Shown here: positions 53,259-63,378 of the stretch, one piece after another
Position numbering within the stretch: the first letter of the stretch is position 1
Layout: the number at the start of each line of letters is the position of its first letter
Assembly (NCBI GenBank): GCA_947492235.1
Contig: CANLLZ010000001.1
Location: 186,001-250,000, forward strand
Source: an uncultured Altererythrobacter sp.
Lineage (GTDB): Bacteria > Pseudomonadota > Alphaproteobacteria > Sphingomonadales > Sphingomonadaceae
Reading direction: 5' to 3'
Length of the DNA: 64,000 nucleotides
Made by a program: the position numbers and the translations under genes
The notes under the pieces: generated by a model
The model's database searches: none
Told to the model about the DNA's origin: nothing
The model's input: the letters and a program-made list of their open reading frames with translations, nothing else

Positions 53259-53867
53259 ATGAGCCTGACCCTGCCCCCCTTCGCCATCACCCTGCGCGCC
53301 ACTGCAATCGGTGCGGCCTCTCTGGCTCTGACGGGCTGCATAAGCCTTGGCTCCGAACCGCCCGACATGATGCTGACGCTGACCCCTGCCTCCAGTGCCA
53401 GTGTCGGTCAGGCGACGAATGGAATGCAGGTCAACGCCCTGCTGATCGAAGAGCCCGATGCGCCGCAGCGGCTGGCCGTGACGCGGGTGCCGGTGCAGGT
53501 CGACAGCTCCAGCATTGCCTATCTGAAAGATGCCGTCTGGGTGGAGCGGCCCTCGCGCCTGTTCCGCCGCCTGCTGGCCGAAACGGTGCGCGCTAAATCG
53601 GGCCGGCTGGTGATGGAGCGTGACGATCCGGCGGTCGCGCCCCACGAAACGCTGCGCGGAACCTTGCGCGAATTTGGCTACGACGCGATCCGCGGGGACG
53701 CCACCGTCACCTTCGATGCCATCCGCAAACGGTCTGACGGCACGCTCGAAACCCGGCGGTTCAGCAGCAGCATCGCCAATGTCGCGCCTTTGGGAGCGGA
53801 TGTGGGCCGCGCGCTGAATCTGGCGGCGAACAAGGTTGCGGAAGAGGTCGCCGACTGGGTCGGCTGA
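53259..53867 (+). CDS. ABC-type transport auxiliary lipoprotein (PqiC/DUF330-like)
   Basis: 202 aa from ATG 53259. The lipobox LTGC places Cys at about residue 27, so it is membrane-anchored. The mature part has the strand-rich pattern of ABC-transport auxiliary lipoproteins (blocks RLAVTRVPVQVDSSSIAYL and RPSRLFRRLLAETV). PqiC-type partners of MCE systems are of this class. It completes the mlaEFD operon. Confidence 0.8.
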   Translation: MSLTLPPFAITLRATAIGAASLALTGCISLGSEPPDMMLTLTPASSASVGQATNGMQVNALLIEEPDAPQRLAVTRVPVQVDSSSIAYLKDAVWVERPSRLFRRLLAETVRAKSGRLVMERDDPAVAPHETLRGTLREFGYDAIRGDATVTFDAIRKRSDGTLETRRFSSSIANVAPLGADVGRALNLAANKVAEEVADWVG

Positions 53868-53883
53868 GGCGGCTGGTGGCTTG

Positions 53884-54615
53884 CTAGGCGGGGTTAAGCT
53901 CCGGTTCGCCCGAACGCCCGTTGTCATCCAGCAGCGACAGAAACTCGAAAGCGGTCAGGAACGCGGCACGCTTTTCTTCCTGCGCGGCCTTCGCTTCCAT
54001 ATCGACGCCCCACAGCTCGTGCTGCACGGTTTCCTCCAGATGGGAGGTCTGCCACAGCGCGCCCGCATCGGCGTCCTTCTCCAGAGCCGTTAGTCCAAGG
54101 CACAAAGATGCGGATAGCGAGGCAAGGGTGTAGACGCCCGCCAGTGTGAACGGGTCCAGTCCCTCTAGCCGCGCGCGCAGGGCAGCAATCGCCTCGGCGG
54201 GCTGTGAAACGTGCAGGATACTGTCGACCCGTGTCAGCTGGACGCCTTCGCGCGCCTCGAATGCCGCCAGCAGCGGCTCCCATTCGGCATCCTGCCGGCG
54301 GGAAAGGGCAGTGCCGGCTTCTGCGCGGTAACACAGCGTATCGGTCTCGGCGAAGGCCAGCGCCTTGGTCACCAGATCGTCCTCGCCCGTGGCCACCCGA
54401 TCGATCGTGAAATCGGTCAGATCGCGCATCGGGAAGCTGCGCGGGTCCAGCGTTTCGCCCTGCATGTTCCATTCCGCCGCCATCGCCATTGCCAGCGCGC
54501 GGGAGGGTGCGATTTGCGCGCGGCCCCCTTGCGTTTTCACCGGCCGTCCGTCGAGCACAACCTGCCACCCGCCGCCGGTTTCCAGCAGCGCCGCTTCCTT
54601 CCAAAACCGCTTCAT
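53884..54615 (-). CDS. ATP12 family F1-ATPase assembly chaperone
   Basis: 243 aa from ATG 54615, giving the family start MKRFWKEA. The longer frame adds 85 unrelated residues. Conserved blocks are WQVVLDGRPVKTQGG, EWNMQGETLDPRSFPMRDL and DTLCYRAEAG. In eukaryotes ATP12 assists F1 alpha-subunit folding; the alphaproteobacterial role is taken by homology. Its start overlaps the upstream small gene's stop by four bases. Confidence 0.9.
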   Translation of the reverse strand: MKRFWKEAALLETGGGWQVVLDGRPVKTQGGRAQIAPSRALAMAMAAEWNMQGETLDPRSFPMRDLTDFTIDRVATGEDDLVTKALAFAETDTLCYRAEAGTALSRRQDAEWEPLLAAFEAREGVQLTRVDSILHVSQPAEAIAALRARLEGLDPFTLAGVYTLASLSASLCLGLTALEKDADAGALWQTSHLEETVQHELWGVDMEAKAAQEEKRAAFLTAFEFLSLLDDNGRSGEPELNPA

Positions 54616-54821
54616 TTGTCCTGATTTTTCCATTGCTTGACCAGCCATTGAGGCAGGACAAAAAACTCGACCACGCCGATCAAGAACAGCGCGTAGCCAA
54701 TCATCGGTTCGCTGATCCAGCGGCCCGAGATAATCACCACGCCCACGCCTGCCGTGAGTATCGCCAGAATGCGGATACCGAACAATTGCAGATGGCGGCG
54801 GCGGGCTTCTTCGTCGGTCAT
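54612..54821 (-). CDS. Small two-helix membrane protein
   Basis: 69 aa. The first ten residues are polar and charged (MTDEEARRRH), then two membrane helices occupy about 15-33 and 40-60, with a basic C-terminus (VKQWKNQDK). No family is recognised. It sits between the Gph-like gene and the ATP12 gene with four-base overlaps on both sides, so it should be translated with them. Such small membrane proteins are found in the same place in related genomes according to memory, not checked here. Confidence 0.7.
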   Translation of the reverse strand: MTDEEARRRHLQLFGIRILAILTAGVGVVIISGRWISEPMIGYALFLIGVVEFFVLPQWLVKQWKNQDK

Positions 54822-55492
54822 CCGGCTGCTTCCAGAATGAGGGAGCGCAATTCCTCTGCGGTGTCGGCAATGGCGCTTGCCCCTGCTTCGGTCAGGGTCG
54901 CATTGTCGTGATAGCCCCAGGACACACCGATAGGGCGGACGCCCGCCGCCACGGCCATTTCCATATCGTACAGCGTATCGCCGATCATCACCGTGTTGGC
55001 GGGGATGGCCAGCGCCTCCGCCATGGCGACTTCCAGCATGGCGGGGTGCGGTTTCGACGGATGCCCGTCTGCGCCCTGAAGGCTGGCGAAGCTGTCGGTC
55101 AGGCCATGCGTGGCAAGGCAATGCATCAGGCCGCGCTGCGACTTGCCGGTCGCCACGGCAAGACTCCAGCCATCGGCGCGTAAGGCGGCAATCAGTTCGG
55201 CCATACCCTCGAACAAAGGCTCCGCCACTTCGCCGCGCTCGCGCGCAGTGCGGAACGAATCCTTATAGGCCGTGACCATCTGACCGACCGTTTCCTCCGC
55301 CGCATCGGGCGCGAGATAGCGGATCGCCTGCGGCAGGCTCAGCCCGACGATCTGGCGGATGGCATGGCGCGGCGGAGCGGTCAGCCCGGCGCTGGCAAAG
55401 GCCGCCTCCATCGCATCGCACACCGGGGCCTGCCCATCGACCAGCGTGCCGTCGCAATCGAACACGGCGAGTTTGACGGGGCTCTGCGTCAT
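54818..55492 (-). CDS. HAD-family phosphatase, Gph-like
   Basis: 224 aa from ATG 55492. HAD motifs are in order: FDCDGTLVDG (motif I, residues 11-20), a serine or threonine in ATGKS (motif II), a Lys in SKPHP (motif III) and IGDTLYDMEMA (motif IV). The cap helices match phosphoglycolate phosphatase (Gph)-like enzymes, but HAD substrate specificity is not readable from sequence. Both ends overlap neighbouring genes by four bases. Confidence 0.85.
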   Translation of the reverse strand: MTQSPVKLAVFDCDGTLVDGQAPVCDAMEAAFASAGLTAPPRHAIRQIVGLSLPQAIRYLAPDAAEETVGQMVTAYKDSFRTARERGEVAEPLFEGMAELIAALRADGWSLAVATGKSQRGLMHCLATHGLTDSFASLQGADGHPSKPHPAMLEVAMAEALAIPANTVMIGDTLYDMEMAVAAGVRPIGVSWGYHDNATLTEAGASAIADTAEELRSLILEAAG

Positions 55493-56709
55493 TTGCGCCC
55501 GCGCCCCTTGGGCTTCGGACCCGCCTTCGCCGGGCGTCCGCCGCTTTTCTTGCCGAGCTTTTTCTTCGGCGCGCTCTTGCCCCCCGGCGCCCCGCCGCGC
55601 GAACGGCGCTCGCCGCGCTGGCTCTTGCGGTATTGCTTCGCGTGCTGGCGCGCGGCCTGCTTCTTCTCTGACGGGCTTCGCGCGTTTACGTCCTCGCGCA
55701 AAGGCGCTGCGTCGGACAGCGAGGGGTCGAATCCCAGTTGCTCCATCGTCGCGGCAAAATGCTCGGGCAGATCGGCGGTCACATCTAGCTTCCCGCCCGT
55801 ACCATCGGCGCCTTTGGGCTCGCCGATTACCAGACGGCGGGCATGGAGATGCATCTTGCGGCTGATGCTGCCGGTGAGAAACGCGTCCTGCCCGCCATAT
55901 TTGCCGTCGCCCACGATGGGGTGGCCGATGGCTGCCAGATGCACGCGCAATTGGTGGGTGCGGCCCGTCATCGGCTCCAGCTCGACCCAGCATGCGCGCT
56001 TGCCCGCCTTTTCCACGACGCGGTAACGGGTGACCGCGGGGACGCCCTCTTCCTCGTCGACATGCATTTTCTCGCCGCCGCTGCCGGGCTGCTTGGCGAG
56101 CGGAGCGTCAATCGTCCCCTCCCGCACATCGGGCACACCGACGACCAGAGCCCAGTAGATCTTCTTCGCGCTGCGCCCGGAAAACCGCTTGGAATAGGCA
56201 GAGGCGGCACCGGGGGTGCGCGCGACCAGCAGGACCCCGCTGGTGTCCTTGTCCAGCCGGTGGACGAGGCGCGGGCGGATGTCGTCCTCACCGGGAGCAA
56301 ACGCATCGAGCAACCCGTCGACATGCTTGGTCGTCTTGCTGCCGCCCTGCGTGGCGAGACCGGGGGGCTTGTTCAATACAATGGCGCTGGGTGTCTCGCG
56401 GATCACCATATCGTGCGCCTGCGCGATCTGTTCCGGCGTCAGCTCGCGCTTCGTGGGCGCGGCGCGTCGGGGATCGTCACCACCCGGCGGGACGCGGAGA
56501 ACCTGTCCGGTGGAGAGGCGATCATCGGGCTTCGCCCGCGCGCCGTCGACCCGCACCTGCCCCGTGCGCGCCCAGCGGCTGACCGTGTTGAAGCCGACTT
56601 GCGGCAGATTGCGTTTGAACCAGCGGTCCAGACGAATGCCGTCATCATCCGCCTCGACCGTGAACTGGCGGACATTGTCCGAAGATTTGCTGGCTGGCCG
56701 CTCGCTCAT
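55489..56709 (-). CDS. RluA-family pseudouridine synthase with basic tail
   Basis: 406 aa. An S4-like domain spans residues about 15-65 (IRLDRWFKRNLPQ). The catalytic core has HRLDKDTSGVLLVAR with the essential Asp, and GRTHQLRVH further on. The RluC group fits best. The last 65 residues (from about 340) are almost wholly Lys, Arg, Gly and Ser (QYRKSQRGERRSR, KKKLGKKSGG), an RNA-binding extension absent in E. coli RluC. It is translated in a chain with crcB upstream and the HAD gene downstream. Confidence 0.88.
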   Translation of the reverse strand: MSERPASKSSDNVRQFTVEADDDGIRLDRWFKRNLPQVGFNTVSRWARTGQVRVDGARAKPDDRLSTGQVLRVPPGGDDPRRAAPTKRELTPEQIAQAHDMVIRETPSAIVLNKPPGLATQGGSKTTKHVDGLLDAFAPGEDDIRPRLVHRLDKDTSGVLLVARTPGAASAYSKRFSGRSAKKIYWALVVGVPDVREGTIDAPLAKQPGSGGEKMHVDEEEGVPAVTRYRVVEKAGKRACWVELEPMTGRTHQLRVHLAAIGHPIVGDGKYGGQDAFLTGSISRKMHLHARRLVIGEPKGADGTGGKLDVTADLPEHFAATMEQLGFDPSLSDAAPLREDVNARSPSEKKQAARQHAKQYRKSQRGERRSRGGAPGGKSAPKKKLGKKSGGRPAKAGPKPKGRGRK

Positions 56710-57128
56710 GTCACCGCCCGCATGAAGGTCAGCCCGAACAGCAGGCCACTGATGCCGAGCGAGAAGGACAGCACCGCATACAGCGCCGCGATGGTGAACT
56801 GCCCGCGCTCGATCAGCAGCACCATTTCCAGGCTGAATGCGCTGAATGTCGTGAACCCGCCCAGCAGACCGACACCCAGCAGCAGGCGCAGATTTTCTCC
56901 GCCGCCGCCCGCCGCATTCGCGCCGCTACGCACCAGCCATCCGGCCAGCAGGCCCATCAACACACTGCCGATGGCGTTGACCGCCAGCGTCGCCCACGGG
57001 AACACGCCCATGGCCGGCGCGCCCAGCCAGCCGGTCATCCAGCGGCCGGTCTGGTAGCGCAAGACAGCGCCCGCCGCGCCGCCGGCGGCGACATGCAGGA
57101 TTGCGGAAAAGGTGGGGAGGGTGGACAT
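56706..57128 (-). CDS. crcB: Fluoride exporter CrcB/Fluc
   Basis: 140 aa from ATG 57128, the usual size. Four hydrophobic helices are seen. The fluoride-channel block GFTTFSAFSLE in helix 3 contains the conserved Phe/Thr/Ser residues, and GAVLRYQTG near residue 20 has the conserved Arg. The dimer lets fluoride leave the cell. No fluoride riboswitch pattern was found upstream. Its stop overlaps the next start by four bases. Confidence 0.92.
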   Translation of the reverse strand: MSTLPTFSAILHVAAGGAAGAVLRYQTGRWMTGWLGAPAMGVFPWATLAVNAIGSVLMGLLAGWLVRSGANAAGGGGENLRLLLGVGLLGGFTTFSAFSLEMVLLIERGQFTIAALYAVLSFSLGISGLLFGLTFMRAVT

Positions 57129-57343
57129 GTGTTCCTGCCCATAGCGGGGCGGGCACAGGCTTACCACTGTTTGCGCGCAATCTCTTGCCGGATCACCCCT
57201 TGCCCGATTTGGCAGTTTACCCTATACGGATGCCAATGTGTGCCGGTCCGCGTGCGGATTCGGCTCTTTTTCATTTGCGATAGCGGCATATTCCGCGCGG
57301 CGTGCGCGGCTCTGGCCCTTGGCTCCGAAAGGTTTTGAATTCA

Positions 57344-57544
57344 ATGCAGATCATGGTTCGCGATAACAATGTCGATCAGGCTCTCCGTGCGCTCAAGAAG
57401 AAGCTGCAGCGTGAAGGCGTGTACCGCGAAATGAAACTGCGTCGTCACTACGAAAAGCCGAGCGAAAAGCGCGCCCGTGAAAAGGCCGCAGCCGTGCGCC
57501 GCGCCCGCAAGATGGACCGCAAGCGTATGGAACGCGACGGTTAA
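57344..57544 (+). CDS. rpsU: 30S ribosomal protein S21
   Basis: 66 aa from ATG 57344. The family start [26 protein letters not shown] is unmistakable (key part [13 protein letters not shown]), and the C-terminus is very basic ([11 protein letters not shown]). S21 acts on the 30S platform during translation initiation. A strong terminator follows. Confidence 0.96.
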   Translation: MQIMVRDNNVDQALRALKKKLQREGVYREMKLRRHYEKPSEKRAREKAAAVRRARKMDRKRMERDG

Positions 57545-57604
57545 GCAAAAATACCCCTGTTTCGATACGTCTAACGGCTTGAAGCAGACACGATAGACAG
57601 CTTA

Positions 57605-57640
57605 GAGGGCGTGGAAGCAATTTCCGCGCCCTCTTGCTGT
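57605..57640 (+). terminator. Terminator after rpsU
   Basis: A 12-bp stem (GAGGGCGTGGAA with TTCCGCGCCCTC, one wobble pair), loop GCAAT, then TTGCTGT. It lies 60 bases past the rpsU stop. Confidence 0.6.
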
Positions 57641-57687
57641 CCGCCCGATTGGCAGGCCGCCAGCAGGGCACAGATCAGGAAACCCAT

Positions 57688-58278
57688 ATGACCGAAGTCA
57701 CCCGCGTTCCGCTCAAACCTGTTGCCAAGGGCTCGCTCGCCAAAATCTGGATCGGCGTGATTGTCGCTGCCCTGCTAGGCGTGGGCATTGCATGGGCCGC
57801 TGTCCCGGCCAGCACCAGCGTCGATACGGTCACCGCAGGCACCGGCCCCGCTCCCAGCGATGGCGACGTGGTGTTCGTGGAATACACCGGCAAGCTGACC
57901 GACGGCACGGTGTTCGACAAGAATGAAGGCCAGGCCGCTCCGATTCAGGGCGTGTTCCCCGATGGTGTGCCGTTTGTGCTGGAAGAAGGCGCAGCGATCC
58001 CCGGCTTCCTGAAGGGCCTGAAGCAGACCCGCACCGGCGGGGAATATGTCCTCAATATCCCCGCCGACGAAGCCTATGGCGATGAACCGCCTCCGGGCTC
58101 CTCCATTCCGGCCGGTGCCGATCTGGTCTTCGAAGTAAAGGTCGTCGAGTTTATGAGCCGTCAGGATTTCGAGCGCCGTCTGCAGGCCTTGCAGCAGGTG
58201 ATGGCCGCTCAGCAGGGCGGTGAGGGCGCAGAAGGCGGCCCGGGCGCAGGTGCGCCACCGCCGCCTCCGCAGAACTAA
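57688..58278 (+). CDS. FKBP-type peptidyl-prolyl isomerase
   Basis: 196 aa from ATG 57688. A membrane helix (about residues 17-38) anchors it. The FKBP domain follows, with [34 protein letters not shown] and [21 protein letters not shown] (key blocks named in part). The Pro-rich C-terminus is a Gly/Gln/Pro tail. It should lie in the inner membrane with the domain in the periplasm, assisting folding of proline-limited proteins. Confidence 0.9.
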   Translation: MTEVTRVPLKPVAKGSLAKIWIGVIVAALLGVGIAWAAVPASTSVDTVTAGTGPAPSDGDVVFVEYTGKLTDGTVFDKNEGQAAPIQGVFPDGVPFVLEEGAAIPGFLKGLKQTRTGGEYVLNIPADEAYGDEPPPGSSIPAGADLVFEVKVVEFMSRQDFERRLQALQQVMAAQQGGEGAEGGPGAGAPPPPPQN

Positions 58279-58304
58279 GACCGCTAACCAAGAGAGCGCA
58301 GCCG

Positions 58305-58607
58305 ATGTCCGTCGATAAACAGACCGTCGCCAAGATCGCCAGCCTCGCCCGCATCGAAATGGGCGATGCGGAGCTGGAGCGTATGGTGCCCGAGCTCAAC
58401 AACATCCTCGATTGGGTGGACCAATTGGGCGAGGTGGACACCTCGGGCGTGGAGCCGATGACGGCTGTGATGCCCATAGCCCAGCGCCTGCGCGCAGACG
58501 AAGTCGATGCCGATCCGCTGACCGGCGGTGGCGTGCGCGACAAGGTGCTGGCCAATGCGCCCGCGGCCGAGCACGGGTTCTTCGGTGTGCCCAAGGTGAT
58601 CGAATAG
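58305..58607 (+). CDS. gatC: Amidotransferase subunit GatC
   Basis: 100 aa. The family features are the N-terminal helix [33 protein letters not shown] and the C-terminal [18 protein letters not shown] end. GatC wraps around the GatA-GatB core of the Glu-tRNA(Gln)/Asp-tRNA(Asn) amidotransferase. The gene is separated from gatA by a REP-like repeat. Confidence 0.92.
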   Translation: MSVDKQTVAKIASLARIEMGDAELERMVPELNNILDWVDQLGEVDTSGVEPMTAVMPIAQRLRADEVDADPLTGGGVRDKVLANAPAAEHGFFGVPKVIE

Positions 58608-58631
58608 CCGAATTGGTTCCAACCCTCCGAC

Positions 58632-58722
58632 CGCTCGTCCTGAGCTTGTCGAAGGACTGTTTTTTTCTTCGGGAGCCGCGCTGGAAGAAAGTGCGATCCT
58701 TCGACAGGCTCAGGATGAGCGG
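58632..58722. repeat. REP-like inverted repeat between gatC and gatA
   Basis: Arms CGCTCGTCCTGAGCTTGTCG and CGACAGGCTCAGGATGAGCG flank a 50-base T-rich centre. It is the same element as in valS. Its right end runs into GGAG at 58721-58724, the ribosome binding site of gatA, six bases before GTG. Confidence 0.75.
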
Positions 58723-58730
58723 AGTATTGT

Positions 58731-60212
58731 GTGAGTGAATTGACCAATCTCGGTGTTCGCGAAATCCGCGACGGTGTCGCCAGCGGCGAGTTCACCGCCC
58801 GCGAAGTCGCGAGCCAGTTCAACGCTGCGGTCGAAGCCGCCGCCGCGCTTAACACCTTCATCATCACCACGCCGGATAAGGCACTGGAAGCCGCCAATGC
58901 GACCGACGCCGCGCGCGCTGCGGGCAAGCCGCTGGGCAAGATGGGCGGCGTGCCGATTGGCATGAAGGACCTGTTCTGCACCCACGGCACGCAGACCACT
59001 GCCGCCAGCCACATTCTGGAAGGCTTCGTACCCCAATATGAAAGCACGGTGTCGGCCAATCTGTGGAACGCGGGCGCGGGGATGCTGGGCAAGCTGAACC
59101 TTGACCAGTTCGCCATGGGTTCCTCCAACGAGACGAGCTTCTTCGGCCCGGCGAAAAGCCCGTGGCGCAAGGAGGGCTCCAACATGGCGCTGACCGCAGG
59201 CGGTTCGTCGGGCGGGTCCAGTTCTGCCGTGGCCGCGCGGCTGTGCCCGGCGGCGACCGGCACCGATACCGGCGGCTCGATCCGCCAGCCTGCCGCTGTC
59301 ACCGGCATTGTCGGGATCAAGCCGACCTATGGGCGCTGCTCGCGCTGGGGCGTGGTGGCCTTTGCCTCGTCGCTCGATCAGGCAGGCCCGATGGCGCGTT
59401 CCGTTGAGGATTGCGCCATCATGCTGGGCGCGATGGCGGGTTACGATCCGAAGGATTCGACGTCGCTCGATATGCCCGTGCCCGATTGGGAAGCGGCTTT
59501 GGATGCAGACCTGAAGGGCAAGAAGGTCGGCATTCCGCGCGAATACCGGATGGACGGCACGCCGCAGGATATCCTCGATAGCTGGAAACAGGGCGAGGAA
59601 TGGCTGAAGGATGCAGGCGCGGAAATCGTCGAGATTTCGCTGCCGCACACCAAATATGCGCTGCCCGCCTATTACATCATCGCGCCGGCAGAGGCATCGT
59701 CCAATCTCGCCCGCTATGACGGTGTGCGGTATGGTCTGCGCGATCTGCCCGATGGCTCCGGATTGCAAGATATGTACGCCGCCACCCGCGCGGATGGCTT
59801 CGGCGACGAGGTGAAGCGGCGCATTCTGATCGGCACCTATGTGCTGAGCGCTGGCTTTTACGATGCTTATTACACGCAGGCGCAGAAGATCCGCACGCTG
59901 GTCGCGCAGGACTTCGAGAAGGCGTGGGCACAATGTGACGTAATCCTCGCCCCGACGACGCCCAACGCGGCGTTCGGGCTGGGTGAAATGCAGTCGGACC
60001 CGCTGGCGATGTATCTCAACGATGTGTTCGCCGTGCCCGCCAGCCTCGCCGGACTGCCCGCGATGAGCGTGCCTGCAGGCCTTAACTCCGACGGCCTGCC
60101 GCTGGGCCTGCAAATCGTCGGCAAGCCTTTCGACGAACAGGGCGTGCTGAATGCAGGCCTCGCCATAGAACAGCGCGCCGGCTTTACCGCGCGGGCGGAG
60201 AAGTGGTGGTGA
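58731..60212 (+). CDS. gatA: Amidotransferase subunit GatA
   Basis: 493 aa from GTG 58731. The amidase catalytic triad is Lys79 (GMKDLF), a Ser at 159-160 ([11 protein letters not shown]) and Ser183 (TGGSIRQPA), matching the Ser-cisSer-Lys arrangement. GatA frees ammonia from glutamine and passes it to GatB. The start is set by GGAG from the repeat just before it. Confidence 0.96.
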   Translation: MSELTNLGVREIRDGVASGEFTAREVASQFNAAVEAAAALNTFIITTPDKALEAANATDAARAAGKPLGKMGGVPIGMKDLFCTHGTQTTAASHILEGFVPQYESTVSANLWNAGAGMLGKLNLDQFAMGSSNETSFFGPAKSPWRKEGSNMALTAGGSSGGSSSAVAARLCPAATGTDTGGSIRQPAAVTGIVGIKPTYGRCSRWGVVAFASSLDQAGPMARSVEDCAIMLGAMAGYDPKDSTSLDMPVPDWEAALDADLKGKKVGIPREYRMDGTPQDILDSWKQGEEWLKDAGAEIVEISLPHTKYALPAYYIIAPAEASSNLARYDGVRYGLRDLPDGSGLQDMYAATRADGFGDEVKRRILIGTYVLSAGFYDAYYTQAQKIRTLVAQDFEKAWAQCDVILAPTTPNAAFGLGEMQSDPLAMYLNDVFAVPASLAGLPAMSVPAGLNSDGLPLGLQIVGKPFDEQGVLNAGLAIEQRAGFTARAEKWW

Positions 60213-60640
60213 GTAAAGCAAGGCAGTGGGACCAAGGCCTCAGGACTGCCTCTGTCACCGCCTCATTGGTAATCATAGGTGGTTTTATTGGCGTAGCTGC
60301 CGGTGACGTACCTGACACACCGCTTTTCGCCATCCTTATCGTTATAACTTTGGGTGTAGTGGCTGCATTCGTAATGATGCTCACTTCACAAACCGATTGG
60401 TCACTGAAACGAGCAGCGATGGTCACAATTTTAGTGGCTGTTCTAGGCCTTTGCCTCTTTTTCCTCACAGGTAGAACGTGGATGAGTGGCGGCATTGCAA
60501 TCGGGTCACTCATTCCGCTGATTTTTCAACATGGGCCGTTAATTTATCAGTTAGAAGAAGAAGTTCATGCAATTGAATCAGCAACTCTTGAGCTTCGGAA
60601 AGCTGTCGAAAAAATTGAGAACATCAGGAACCAAGAGTGA
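60209..60640 (+). CDS. Small membrane protein of unknown function
   Basis: 143 aa from GTG 60209, overlapping the gatA stop by four bases. Four hydrophobic segments (about residues 14-34, 40-60, 67-87 and 95-110) are followed by a helical, acidic C-terminus (residues 110-143). No family is recognised. It is AT-richer than gatA and gatB, and appears to be an insertion in the gat cluster. Confidence 0.65.
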   Translation: MSKARQWDQGLRTASVTASLVIIGGFIGVAAGDVPDTPLFAILIVITLGVVAAFVMMLTSQTDWSLKRAAMVTILVAVLGLCLFFLTGRTWMSGGIAIGSLIPLIFQHGPLIYQLEEEVHAIESATLELRKAVEKIENIRNQE

Positions 60641-60800
60641 TTAACTGCCGCGCCCAAAGCACGACTGGTGAATTGGAGCTTGTTTTCGGCCTCGATGTCC
60701 TCAGGCTGGTTGCTCCAAGACTAAGTTCTTCATCGGCGCCAACACCTGTTGCGAAGATTTCCCAGCAAGGTTGAGACTATTCCCGTCTTCCAGTCCTGAC

Positions 60801-60941
60801 ATGACCGCCGAACTCTTTACCCTTGTCACCGGTGCCGCCGTCACTTTGGTTCTCATCGCGGTCCCCGCTTATCTTTCGCGCAAGATCAAGCATGGCGAGG
60901 CGCGGTTTGACGAGAACGGGAAACCAATCGACAACGAGTGA
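60801..60941 (+). CDS. 46-aa single-helix membrane peptide
   Basis: ATG 60801 to TGA 60941. One membrane helix (about residues 5-25) is followed by a polar tail ([16 protein letters not shown]). The stop overlaps the FkbM gene's GTG start by four bases. Coupling supports a real small gene. It is too short for recognition. Confidence 0.5.
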   Translation: MTAELFTLVTGAAVTLVLIAVPAYLSRKIKHGEARFDENGKPIDNE

Positions 60942-61813
60942 TTGCGCGAGGGGCTCGCGGGCGGCAAGCTGTGGGGCGAACGTCTAAGGAACCCATAGCA
61001 ATCTTCCGCTCCGCCCTGATCCACTTTCTGAAAGACCTGATCAAGGTTGGCCCCGGCTTCGCGCTGGCGGGACTGCGACAGGGGAAGACATCCCGGCCCA
61101 TCTCATTCCCTTGGCGCGGCAAGCGCTGGACCGTGCGGGGGCGGGACACCGATTTTGCCACCATGCGCGAGGCGTTGCGTGACGGGGCCTTTGCCATTCA
61201 TGCGCCTATGATCGCGGAGCAATTGCAGCGCCGCTACCGCGCTATTCTGGAGGCCGAGCAAGTGCCCGTGATCTTCGATCTAGGGGCCAATGCAGGCGCT
61301 GCCTCCATCTGGTTTGCGCGGGAATATCCGCAGGCCGCCATCGCCGCTGTCGAACCTCTGCCCGCGACCTGCGAAGTGCTGGCGCGCAATCTGGCACACA
61401 TTCCGGGATCGGTGCTGGTGCCTGCCGCCATAGGATCGCGTCCGGGAACCGCATGGCTCGATACCAAATGGCTGGACGAAGGCAGCTGGGGCGTCTCCAC
61501 GATGCGCGCCGAGGGCGAAACGGGCGAAGTGCCGATCCGCACCGTGGCCAGCATTCTGGCCGACATCCCCGGCGGCGTGCCCTTCATCATCAAATGCAAT
61601 ATCGAGGGAGCCGAGGCCGACCTGTTCGCAGGCGCGCTGGAATGGCTGGACGAGGCGGAGCTGGTGTTCATGGCCACGCATGACGACTTCATGCCCGATG
61701 CCCGCCCCAGTGCCGGATTTCAGCAAGCGATGGCCCAGCGCCCGTTCCGGATCCTGCCGCTGGGCGACCAGATTGCCTATGTGCGGGACCGGGGCGCGTC
61801 TGGCGCTTCCTGA
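60938..61813 (+). CDS. FkbM family methyltransferase
   Basis: 291 aa from GTG 60938, which overlaps the preceding small gene's stop. The SAM-binding motif is [11 protein letters not shown] (residues about 109-119), followed by the FkbM blocks [11 protein letters not shown] and [14 protein letters not shown]. The family adds methyl groups to sugars or lipids. It sits between gatA and gatB without a logical link to them. Confidence 0.85.
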   Translation: MIARGARGRQAVGRTSKEPIAIFRSALIHFLKDLIKVGPGFALAGLRQGKTSRPISFPWRGKRWTVRGRDTDFATMREALRDGAFAIHAPMIAEQLQRRYRAILEAEQVPVIFDLGANAGAASIWFAREYPQAAIAAVEPLPATCEVLARNLAHIPGSVLVPAAIGSRPGTAWLDTKWLDEGSWGVSTMRAEGETGEVPIRTVASILADIPGGVPFIIKCNIEGAEADLFAGALEWLDEAELVFMATHDDFMPDARPSAGFQQAMAQRPFRILPLGDQIAYVRDRGASGAS

Positions 61814-61872
61814 CATCCCACGCACCGCGTTCAGGACTTTCCATCGGCCGCGTTGGGCGGTATCGGGCAGGC

Positions 61873-63375
<1,503 letters not shown>

Positions 63376-63378
63376 AGC

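Noticed and set aside
57129-57343. Fluoride riboswitch before crcB
   Set aside because: I looked for the conserved core and the pseudoknot bases and saw neither.
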